Positions 1 through 6,401 of a stretch of 13,216 bases of DNA are shown piece by piece (position 1 is the stretch's first letter; each line of letters starts with the position of its first letter). The stretch is from Bacillota bacterium. GTDB lineage: Bacteria; Bacillota; Clostridia; Peptostreptococcales; Anaerovoracaceae. Location: the NCBI GenBank assembly GCA_029219125.1, contig JAQXSU010000118.1:1-13216 (forward strand), given 5' to 3'. A model generated the notes under the pieces. The model worked only from the letters and a program-made list of their open reading frames with translations. It was not told the origin of the DNA and did no database searches. A program made the position numbers and the translations under genes.

Positions 1-513
1 CAGTCCCAGTGGATTATCCCCTGCAGATTTCTTGGCACCCACTGTCATGAATGCGAAGGAGATGCTTTCGGTCAGGGCAATCAGGTTTCCTGTCATGGAG
101 CTTCCGGAGATGCCGGAGAGCATGAAGATGACTACACCGACGGTGATCAGAACCACCGGAAGGACGCGTTTTCGTTCCAGCTTCCGGTTTGCGATGGCAG
201 AAGCCAGGAAGAGCCACACGATGCTGGCGTACTGCATGCCGATGGCAATGGCTGCGGAAGTCTGGCGAAGGGCCAGAACAACGCCCAGGCAGAGGCAGGC
301 GTAGGAAACCAGATAAACGGCAAGCCACGGGGACCAGCGAAGTTTCGACGGCCGGAGAAACGGAAGCAGAAATACGCCGGCAATGAGAGACCGCAGGCCG
401 CAGGTCAGAAGGGCGTCTACCTGAAGAAACTTGACCAGGGGGGCGTTGAGACTCCAGAAGAGTGCGCCGAAAAATACCAGCATGGAGCCGGAAAGGGTAA
501 TCTTTTTTTTCAT
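1..513 (-). CDS. EamA/DMT-family transporter, N-terminal part (cut by window edge)
   Basis: The minus strand is open from an ATG at 513 to position 1 (171 codons, no stop), so the gene continues beyond the left edge. The product starts MKKKITLSGSMLVFFGALFW and shows about five hydrophobic helices. The first contains the FWSLNAPLVKFL pattern typical of helix 1 in EamA (drug/metabolite transporter) proteins. Family members are about 290-300 residues with ten helices in two repeats, so this is roughly the first half. A GAGGTGG ribosome site lies just upstream. The substrate cannot be told; family members export amino acids, metabolites or drugs across the cytoplasmic membrane. It is divergent from a TetR regulator, and its promoter region carries two palindromes, so TetR control is likely (inference). 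Confidence 0.85.
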   Translation of the reverse strand, partial: MKKKITLSGSMLVFFGALFWSLNAPLVKFLQVDALLTCGLRSLIAGVFLLPFLRPSKLRWSPWLAVYLVSYACLCLGVVLALRQTSAAIAIGMQYASIVWLFLASAIANRKLERKRVLPVVLITVGVVIFMLSGISGSSMTGNLIALTESISFAFMTVGAKKSAGDNPLGL

Positions 514-584
514 GTTGCCACCTCGAAAACAGAAAAACCGCGGCGCAGCAAAGGGCCGGGTGCATATATTTTGTTCATAAAAAG

Positions 585-613
585 TAATCATGATTAGAAA
601 ATAATCACGATTA
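585..613. promoter_or_regulatory. Twin palindromic operator, probable TetR binding site
   Basis: TAATCATGATTA (585-596) is a perfect 12-base palindrome. TAATCACGATTA (602-613) is the same sequence with one change, 17 bases downstream. The second copy abuts the -10 box and covers the predicted transcription start of the divergent transporter gene, so a bound repressor would block it. Assignment to the adjacent TetR protein is inferred from position and from the usual habit of divergent TetR regulators. Confidence 0.7.
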
Positions 614-614
614 G

Positions 615-643
615 ATTATAGACGGAGACTGTCTGTCTGTCAA
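615..643 (-). promoter_or_regulatory. Consensus sigma-A promoter of the EamA transporter gene
   Basis: Read on the minus strand, TTGACA (638-643) is followed by a 17-base spacer and TATAAT (615-620). Both hexamers are perfect matches to the consensus at optimal spacing. The predicted start is near 608, giving a leader of about 95 bases before the ATG at 513. The spacer contains (GACA) repeats that run out of the -35 box. Confidence 0.85.
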
Positions 644-665
644 TATTTTTTCGAAAGGAAGGTTC

Positions 666-1331
666 ATGGAGGAATTAAACGTAAAAAAGAAGCGTGTCAT
701 GATGCTCTTCATTGAAGCGGCGGAGGGGCTGCTGCGAAAGGAGGGACCCGGAGGGCTTTCCATCCGGAAGGTGGCATCTGAGGCCGGGTACAACAGTGCG
801 ACGCTGTATAACTATTTTCAGGATCTGGAGCATCTGACTCTGTTCGCATCGGTACGGTATCTGCGGGAGTATGTGGCACTTCTGGAAAAGAACCTGACGG
901 AGGACATGAATGCCTTTCAGCGGTACCAGATGATCTACCGGAGCTTCAATACCTGTGCGTTCCGGGAACCGGAGATTTTCCACGGCATGTTTTTCGGCAG
1001 GCACAGCGGGCTTCTGGGCGAGGTGCTGCAGGTCTATTATGAGCAGCTGTTTCCGCAGGAACTGGATGGTCTCAGCGGGCAGATGAAGCAGATGCTCCGG
1101 CTGGGGACCATGTATGAGCGGGACAGCCTGATGATGAAGGATCTGGTGGCGGAAGGCTTCGTGGCACCGGAAAAGGCAGAAAAGACCATGGAACTGATGA
1201 TTGCCCTTCACCAGCATTATATCCACGAAGCCATGATCCGCAGCGGCGCATCCGGCGATTTCGATGCGGAAGTCCATCAGGGGAGATTTGATGCGGCATT
1301 TCTGTATATTATGGAAGCGGCCAGGCCGTGA
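666..1331 (+). CDS. TetR/AcrR-family transcriptional regulator
   Basis: The 221-residue product has the TetR layout. An N-terminal three-helix DNA-binding domain occupies about residues 8-58, with the recognition region GGLSIRKVASEAG followed by NSATLYNYFQDLEHL; the 'LYNYF' stretch is the family hallmark. An all-helical ligand-binding and dimerisation domain follows. Length is normal for the family. An AAGGAAGG ribosome site precedes the ATG. It is divergent from the EamA transporter and most likely represses it through the palindromes at 585-613, with release by an unknown small molecule (inference). The DUF1805 gene follows 42 bases downstream in the same direction and is probably co-transcribed. 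A clear promoter for this gene was not found; it probably overlaps the operators. Confidence 0.9.
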   Translation: MEELNVKKKRVMMLFIEAAEGLLRKEGPGGLSIRKVASEAGYNSATLYNYFQDLEHLTLFASVRYLREYVALLEKNLTEDMNAFQRYQMIYRSFNTCAFREPEIFHGMFFGRHSGLLGEVLQVYYEQLFPQELDGLSGQMKQMLRLGTMYERDSLMMKDLVAEGFVAPEKAEKTMELMIALHQHYIHEAMIRSGASGDFDAEVHQGRFDAAFLYIMEAARP

Positions 1332-1373
1332 TCCATTCATATAGTTCATTGCATCTTGAAGGAGGAAACGAAA

Positions 1374-1676
1374 ATGGTAAAATTGGATTTACTGGAAGTA
1401 GAAGGCAAAGCGGTACAGGGCATTCTGGTGCAGGCTCCGGGCGGAGAAGGACATCCGAATATGCTGGTTCTGCTCTGCAAGAAAGGATACATCATGTGCG
1501 GCTATTTGAATCAGCCAGCAGCAGAGAAATTTGATGATGCTGCGGCCATCGTGGGCGGTGCATCCTTTGAGGAGATTCTGGCCAACCCGGTGAAGGGCGT
1601 AACCCCTGCTGCTGCAGCGCTGGGTGTGGAGATCGGCATGACCGGTGCGCAGGCTGCTGCGAAACTGAACGGCTGA
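1374..1676 (+). CDS. DUF1805 (YunC-like) small protein
   Basis: The product is 100 residues from the ATG at 1374, which sits behind a strong AAGGAGG site (1359-1365). An in-frame TTG at 1356 would add six residues but overlaps that site, so it is rejected. The stretch KKGYIMCGYLN followed by a glycine/alanine-rich C-terminal half (VTPAAAALGVEIGMTGAQAA) matches the DUF1805/YunC family of Bacillus in sequence pattern and in length of about 100 residues. The protein is probably soluble and cytoplasmic, and its biochemical function is unknown. It lies 42 bases after the tetR gene with no terminator between, so it is probably in the same transcript. Whether it is related to the transporter's substrate is open. 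Confidence 0.8.
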   Translation: MVKLDLLEVEGKAVQGILVQAPGGEGHPNMLVLLCKKGYIMCGYLNQPAAEKFDDAAAIVGGASFEEILANPVKGVTPAAAALGVEIGMTGAQAAAKLNG

Positions 1677-1701
1677 GAATACGGAAAATACATCGGAAAG
1701 G

Positions 1702-1744
1702 AACGGGAAACCCTTGGGAAACGAAGCGGTATTCCCGTTTTTTT
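1702..1744 (+). terminator. Rho-independent terminator after the DUF1805 gene
   Basis: AACGGGAA (1702-1709) pairs with TTCCCGTT (1732-1739), and a run of seven T (1738-1744) follows. It closes the tetR-DUF1805 unit before the pot operon promoter. Confidence 0.8.
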
Positions 1745-1778
1745 CATGTGGAGATTTCAGGAAAATTGCTGAAACCCC

Positions 1779-1806
1779 TTGACATTTCACAGGTTTTCTA
1801 TATAAT
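1779..1806 (+). promoter_or_regulatory. Main promoter of the XRE-pot operon
   Basis: A perfect TTGACA (1779-1784), a 16-base spacer and a perfect TATAAT (1801-1806) lie 95 bases upstream of the regulator start. Predicted transcription start is near 1813, just before the first half-site of the operator array. Confidence 0.85.
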
Positions 1807-1821
1807 ATCATTTGCAATGCG

Positions 1822-1860
1822 GTTTAGTATTGCTAAACTAAAAGTTTATTATTATAAAAC
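1822..1860. promoter_or_regulatory. Operator array of alternating GTTTA/TAAAC half-sites
   Basis: GTTTAG (1822-1827) and CTAAAC (1833-1838) form a perfect inverted repeat with a 5-base centre. GTTTAT (1844-1849) and TAAAAC (1855-1860) continue the alternation, so half-sites begin every 11 bases. The array lies just downstream of the TTGACA/TATAAT promoter and would block it when occupied. A possible second promoter, TTGCTA (1830-1835) with 17 bases to TATAAA (1853-1858), lies inside it. The adjacent XRE/cupin regulator is the likely binder (inference). Confidence 0.65.
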
Positions 1861-1901
1861 GCCCCGGACGGGCGAAATGATCAGGAAACGAAGGCGAAAC
1901 T

Positions 1902-2438
1902 ATGGAAATCGGAAGCAAAATCAGAGAACTTCGAATCTTAAACGGGCTGACCCAGGAGGAACTGGCTGACCGGAGCGAACTTTCCAAGGGGTTCATCTCT
2001 CAGCTGGAAAATGATGTGACATCTCCGTCCATTTCCACTCTGGAGGACATCCTGCAGTGTCTGGGCACCGACCTGCAGCATTTTTTCGCTGCGGAGGAAA
2101 CCCCGGCACAGGTGGTATTCGGCGACGAAGACTATTTTGAGAAGATCGACGAGGAACTGAAAAACAAGACCGAGTGGATCATCCCCAACGCACAGAAAAA
2201 TCAGATGGAGCCCATACGCCTCACCCTTTCGGCCGGCGGCAGCACTTACCCTGACACACCCCATGAAGGGGAGGAGTTCGGCTATGTGCTGAAAGGGCAG
2301 ATTACCATACATATCGGAAAAGAACTTTACCGGGCGAAGGCAGGCGAATCCTTCTACTATACACCGGATAAGACACATTATATTACTTCAAAGAAAGGAG
2401 CGGAAATTCTGTGGGTCTCCACCCCGCCGAGTTTCTAA
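1902..2438 (+). CDS. XRE-family regulator with C-terminal cupin domain (PuuR-like)
   Basis: The product is 178 residues. Residues about 7-60 form a helix-turn-helix of the XRE type (IRELRILNGLTQEELADRSE, then SKGFISQLEND). Residues about 105-175 form a small cupin barrel with H121 and E125 in the HEGEEFGYVLKG motif and AGESFYYTPDKTHYI further on. This is the architecture of PuuR-type regulators, which bind polyamines or other small ligands through the cupin domain. It is the first gene of the pot operon, with potA starting eight bases after its stop, which supports a role in polyamine-responsive control and autoregulation through the half-site array at 1822-1860. The ligand is inferred from context. 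The ribosome site (GAAGG) is modest. Confidence 0.9.
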   Translation: MEIGSKIRELRILNGLTQEELADRSELSKGFISQLENDVTSPSISTLEDILQCLGTDLQHFFAAEETPAQVVFGDEDYFEKIDEELKNKTEWIIPNAQKNQMEPIRLTLSAGGSTYPDTPHEGEEFGYVLKGQITIHIGKELYRAKAGESFYYTPDKTHYITSKKGAEILWVSTPPSF

Positions 2439-2446
2439 CAGCAGCC

Positions 2447-3514
2447 ATGGCACTGATTGAATTAGTTGATTTATCCAAATCTTATGACGGAGAAACGGTT
2501 CTGGATGAGTTTACGTTATCCATTAAGGAGAATGAGTTCATTACGCTGCTGGGTCCTTCCGGCTGCGGCAAGACCACGACCCTGCGTATCGTAGGCGGCT
2601 TCACCAGGCCGGATACGGGCAAGGTCATCTTCGAAGGGAAAGACATTACCGATCTGGCGCCCAACAAGAGGCACGTCAATACGGTATTTCAGAAATATGC
2701 CCTGTTCCCCAATATGAATATCGCAGAAAACATCGCATTCGGTCTGCGGATCAGCGGAAAAAGCCAGGACTATATCAATGATAAGATCAAATATGCCCTG
2801 AAGCTGGTGAATCTGTCCGGCTATGAAAAGCGTTCGGTGGATTCCCTTTCCGGCGGCCAGCAGCAGCGGATCGCCATCGCCAGGGCCATCGTCAATGAGC
2901 CCCGGGTACTTCTTCTGGACGAACCGCTGGGGGCGCTGGATCTGAAAATGCGTCAGGAAATGCAGTATGAACTGATTCGCCTGAAGCGTGAACTGGGGAT
3001 TACCTTCCTTTATGTAACCCACGACCAGGAGGAGGCGCTGACCATGTCGGATAAGGTGGTGGTCATGAATCAGGGCTACATACAGCAGATGGGCACACCG
3101 GAGCAGATCTATAACGAACCGGAAAACGCCTTCGTGGCAGACTTCATCGGCGACAGCAACATCATCGACGGTATCATGCTGGAAGACCGGGTGGTGGAAA
3201 TCTGCGGTCATGTATTCCCGTGTATCGACGAGGGCTTCGGAAAGAAAACATCGGTGGACGTGGTAATCCGTCCGGAGGATATCCTGATCGGAAAACCGGG
3301 GGAAGGCATTATGGACGGTGTGGTGACTTCCAATGTCTTTATCGGTGTGCATTATGAGATGTGTATCGAAGCCGGCGGTTTTGAATGGGTGGCACAGAAT
3401 ACCACCAGCTATCCGGTGGGAACGAAGGTATCCATCGGCGTGACACCGGAAAATATTCAGATCATGAATAAACCGCAGTCTGAGGATGAGGAGGCGATTT
3501 CGTTAGATGACTAA
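2447..3514 (+). CDS. potA: Spermidine/putrescine ABC transporter ATPase PotA
   Basis: From the ATG at 2447 the product is 355 residues, the normal PotA length. It carries Walker A GPSGCGKTT (residues 36-44), the Q-loop VFQKYALFP, the signature LSGGQQQR (from residue 134), Walker B LLLDEP with D158 and E159, the H-loop histidine H192, and a C-terminal TOBE-type domain (IRPEDILIG onward). An in-frame GTG at 2411 would overlap the upstream gene and add twelve unrelated residues, so it is rejected. The ATG has no strong ribosome site and follows the regulator's stop by eight bases, so translation is probably coupled. It energises polyamine import with PotB and PotCD. The family assignment is firm; polyamine specificity rests on the whole operon. 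Confidence 0.93.
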   Translation: MALIELVDLSKSYDGETVLDEFTLSIKENEFITLLGPSGCGKTTTLRIVGGFTRPDTGKVIFEGKDITDLAPNKRHVNTVFQKYALFPNMNIAENIAFGLRISGKSQDYINDKIKYALKLVNLSGYEKRSVDSLSGGQQQRIAIARAIVNEPRVLLLDEPLGALDLKMRQEMQYELIRLKRELGITFLYVTHDQEEALTMSDKVVVMNQGYIQQMGTPEQIYNEPENAFVADFIGDSNIIDGIMLEDRVVEICGHVFPCIDEGFGKKTSVDVVIRPEDILIGKPGEGIMDGVVTSNVFIGVHYEMCIEAGGFEWVAQNTTSYPVGTKVSIGVTPENIQIMNKPQSEDEEAISLDD

Positions 3515-4319
3515 GAAACTGTTTTCCGCCCCTTTTGTGGCATTTATCCTCTGCGGCACCCTGGTACCCATGGGCGTCATCGCCTGGTACGGCCTGACAG
3601 ATCGCAGCGGCGCATTTACACTGGATAACGTGGCCGCCATGTTCGGCGGCGATCATGCCAGGGCGCTGGGACTTTCCCTTGCCCTGTCCCTGATCAGCAC
3701 GGTGATCTGCCTGGTACTGGCTTTCCCACTGGGGCTGATTCTGAAGGACAGCAAGCTGGGAAAGAAAGGCTTCATGGTGTTCCTGTTCATTCTGCCCATG
3801 TGGATGAACTTCCTGCTGCGGACCATGGCGTGGCAGGTTCTGCTGGAAAAGGGAGGTGTCATCAACACCCTTCTGGGTGCTGCAGGACTTCCGTCCCTGA
3901 AGATCATCAATACACCGGCAGCCGTGGTGCTGGGCATGGTCTATGACTATCTGCCGTTCATGGTGCTGCCGATCTATAACGCCCTGGTGAAGATCGACAA
4001 CAACCTCATCGAAGCGGCTTATGATCTGGGTGCCAGCAAATCCGTGGTGCTGCGGAAGGTGCTGATTCCTCTGTCTGTTCCCGGCATTGTCAGCGGCGTG
4101 ACCATGGTCTTCGTACCATCGCTGACCACCTTCGCCATTTCCAACATGTTGGGCGGCGGCAAGGTGAACCTGATCGGCAACATCATCGAGCAGGAATTCA
4201 CTGCCAGCTCCAACTGGAATCTGGGCTCCGGTCTGTCTCTGGTCATGATGATCTTCATTGTGATCAGCATGGCACTCATTGAAAAATTCGACCGGAACGG
4301 GGAGGGCAATCTCATATGA
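3507..4319 (+). CDS. potB: Spermidine/putrescine ABC transporter permease PotB
   Basis: The product is 270 residues with about six transmembrane helices, typical of PotB. The cytoplasmic EAA loop that contacts the ATPase is clear (EAAYDLGASKSVVLRKVLIP, then SVPGI). The ATG overlaps the last eight bases of potA, and a GAGGAGG ribosome site lies inside potA at about 3487-3493. The stop overlaps the potCD start (ATGA). It forms the membrane channel as a heterodimer with the PotC domain of the next protein. Confidence 0.93.
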   Translation: MTKKLFSAPFVAFILCGTLVPMGVIAWYGLTDRSGAFTLDNVAAMFGGDHARALGLSLALSLISTVICLVLAFPLGLILKDSKLGKKGFMVFLFILPMWMNFLLRTMAWQVLLEKGGVINTLLGAAGLPSLKIINTPAAVVLGMVYDYLPFMVLPIYNALVKIDNNLIEAAYDLGASKSVVLRKVLIPLSVPGIVSGVTMVFVPSLTTFAISNMLGGGKVNLIGNIIEQEFTASSNWNLGSGLSLVMMIFIVISMALIEKFDRNGEGNLI

Positions 4320-6190
4320 ATACAAAAAAGTCCAAATCCGCCCGCATCGGCCACGGCCTGTATCTGGGCCTGATCGTCCTCTTCCTGTATCTGCCCATCG
4401 CCACGCTGATGGTTCTTTCCTTCAATGCAGGAAAGAGCATGAACGCCTGGCAGGGATTTTCCCTGAAGTGGTATCAGGAGATGTTCCAGAATCAGGAAAT
4501 CATGGAGGCCCTGGGAAATACTCTTTCCATCGCTCTGTGGTCTGCCACCATCGCAACGATCATTGGTGTGCTGGCCTGCATCGGTCTGAATACCATGTCA
4601 GAAAAGAAACGGTCCTTTTTCATGGGCCTGAATAATATTCCTCTGCTGAATGCCGACATCGTGACCGGTATTTCCATCATGATGAGCTTCCTGCTGTTCG
4701 GCATTTCTCTCAGCTACGGTACGGTGCTGTTTGCCCATATCACCTTCTGCATCCCGTATGTGATCCTGTCGGTGATGCCGAAATTCAAACAGCTGCAGAA
4801 CCTGACCTTTGAAGCGGCACTGGATCTGGGTGCCACGCCGGTCTATGCGTTTTTCCGCATCGTGCTGCCGGATATCATGCCGGGGATTCTCTCCGGATTT
4901 CTGCTGTCCTTTACCATGTCGGTGGATGATTTCGTCATTACCCATTTCACACGGGGCGCAGGAATCAACACCCTGTCCACGCTGATTTACAGCCAGGTGA
5001 AGGTTGGCATCCGGCCGACCCTGTACGCCCTGTCCACGGTGATTTTCCTCATGGTACTGGCGGTGCTCATCGTGACCAATGTGCTGAGCGCTTCGGGAAA
5101 AAGAGATTCCGGCGGCTCCGGCAGCGGCATGGGGCCGAAAAAGATGATCGCCATGGCGCTGATTCTGGTGCTGGGACTTGGCTTCACCGCAAAATTCACC
5201 CTCTCGGGCGGCGTTTCTGCGGCGGAGGATTCCAAAGGCGAGCTGTATATTTACAATTTCGGAGATTATATCGATCCGGATCTGGTTGCCATGTTTGAAG
5301 AGGAAACCGGATATACGGTGATCATGGACTACTTTGACACCAACGAGGAAATGTACCCGGTGATTAAGAACCGGACGGCCCAGTACGATGTGATCTGTGC
5401 ATCGGACTATATGATCAATAAGATGGTTTCCGAAGATCTGCTGCATACCATCGATTTCCGGTACATACCGAATATCGAATATCTGCAGGAAAATGTCCGC
5501 AGCTTTGTGGAGGAATTCGATCCGGGTATGAAACACTGCGTACCACATACCTGGGGAACCTACGGAATCATATATAACACCACGATGGTGGAGGAAGCAC
5601 CGGACAGCTGGACCGATCTGTGGGATGAAGCATGGTCACAGCAGATCATGATGCCGAACTCCATTCGGGAAGGCTACATGATTGCAGCCAAGATCTTGGG
5701 CTATTCCATGAATACCACCGATGAAAGCCAGCTGCAGGAAATGACAGATCTGCTGATCCGGCAGAAACCGCTGGTATACAGCTACGCCAATGATAATGCC
5801 AGAGACCTGATGGTGGGTGAATCGGCGGCCATGGCAGTGATCACCTCCGGCGATGTTCTCTATGCCCAGGAAGAAAATGAGGATCTGGACTTCGTGGTAC
5901 CGAAGGAAGGAACAGAAGTCTGGACCGACTGCTGGGCTATTCCGGCCGGCACGACCAACCAGGAAGGGGCGCAGGAATGGATCAACTTCATGCTCCGGGG
6001 TGATGTGGCAAGGATGAACTTCGAATATCTGACCTATGCCATTCCGAATACGGAGATCCTGGACCTGACCGACAATCCGATCCTCAATCCGAGCGATGAA
6101 ATCCTGTCCCGCTGCGAGACCCTGAAGAATCTGGGGCCGAAGGCGGACGACATGTACAGCCGGTACTGGAAGATATTCAAATCGCAATAG
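4316..6190 (+). CDS. potCD: Fused polyamine ABC permease PotC and substrate-binding protein PotD
   Basis: One open frame of 624 residues joins two subunits that are separate in E. coli. Residues 1-262 are PotC: six hydrophobic helices and the EAA loop (EAALDLGATPVYAFFRIVLP, then DIMPGI). A flexible SGGSGSG linker follows, then an extra hydrophobic segment after Met272 (MIAMALILVLGLGFTAKF) that looks like a former signal peptide. Residues about 308-624 are PotD: GELYIYNFGDYIDPDLVAMF at the start and VWTDCWAIPAG (W536, D538) matching the WxD ligand motif of E. coli PotD. There is no lipobox cysteine, so the seventh helix tethers the binding domain outside the cell. The frame is intact through the joint, with no stop or frameshift. 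It overlaps potB by ATGA. Such permease/binding-protein fusions are known in Firmicutes. Confidence 0.93.
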   Translation: MNTKKSKSARIGHGLYLGLIVLFLYLPIATLMVLSFNAGKSMNAWQGFSLKWYQEMFQNQEIMEALGNTLSIALWSATIATIIGVLACIGLNTMSEKKRSFFMGLNNIPLLNADIVTGISIMMSFLLFGISLSYGTVLFAHITFCIPYVILSVMPKFKQLQNLTFEAALDLGATPVYAFFRIVLPDIMPGILSGFLLSFTMSVDDFVITHFTRGAGINTLSTLIYSQVKVGIRPTLYALSTVIFLMVLAVLIVTNVLSASGKRDSGGSGSGMGPKKMIAMALILVLGLGFTAKFTLSGGVSAAEDSKGELYIYNFGDYIDPDLVAMFEEETGYTVIMDYFDTNEEMYPVIKNRTAQYDVICASDYMINKMVSEDLLHTIDFRYIPNIEYLQENVRSFVEEFDPGMKHCVPHTWGTYGIIYNTTMVEEAPDSWTDLWDEAWSQQIMMPNSIREGYMIAAKILGYSMNTTDESQLQEMTDLLIRQKPLVYSYANDNARDLMVGESAAMAVITSGDVLYAQEENEDLDFVVPKEGTEVWTDCWAIPAGTTNQEGAQEWINFMLRGDVARMNFEYLTYAIPNTEILDLTDNPILNPSDEILSRCETLKNLGPKADDMYSRYWKIFKSQ

Positions 6191-6212
6191 AAAACAAAAC
6201 AGAGAGTAACCG

Positions 6213-6243
6213 GAAGACGCTTCATGGGAGGCGTCTTCTTTTG
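6213..6243 (+). terminator. Terminator of the pot operon
   Basis: GAAGACGC (6213-6220) pairs with GCGTCTTC (6231-6238) across a ten-base loop, followed by TTTT. It lies 23 bases after the potCD stop. Confidence 0.8.
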
Positions 6244-6318
6244 ATTGCAATCTACGGAAAGACAGGCAGAATTGTTGAAATATAGCGGTTTGTGTCGAAA
6301 GATGACGAGAAGTTCCGG

Positions 6319-6347
6319 TTGAGATATTCTTTCCCATAATGTAAAAT
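6319..6347 (+). promoter_or_regulatory. Promoter of the Rpn-family gene
   Basis: TTGAGA (6319-6324), a 17-base spacer and TAAAAT (6342-6347) lie about 55 bases upstream of the start codon and downstream of the pot terminator, so this gene is transcribed on its own. Confidence 0.65.
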
Positions 6348-6401
6348 TTTTGTATAGAAATTACTGTTCGAATTACAGAATTATGGAAGGAATGACTGGA
6401 A

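Noticed and set aside
513..665. Riboswitch in the exporter leader
   Set aside because: The leader is about 95 bases with no recognisable aptamer core and no terminator hairpin; the palindromes explain control better.
3462..4325. A 287-codon minus-strand open frame opposite potB
   Set aside because: Same reason: shadow composition and no motif, against a clear permease on the other strand.
5129..5131. Internal ATG (Met272) of potCD as a separate potD start
   Set aside because: There is no convincing ribosome site before it, and the upstream potC frame is open without a stop, so a single fused product is the simpler reading. A minor internal start cannot be excluded.
4598..5548. A 316-codon minus-strand open frame opposite potCD
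   Set aside because: It is His/Gln-rich nonsense with no domain; the plus strand encodes an unbroken PotC-PotD chain.
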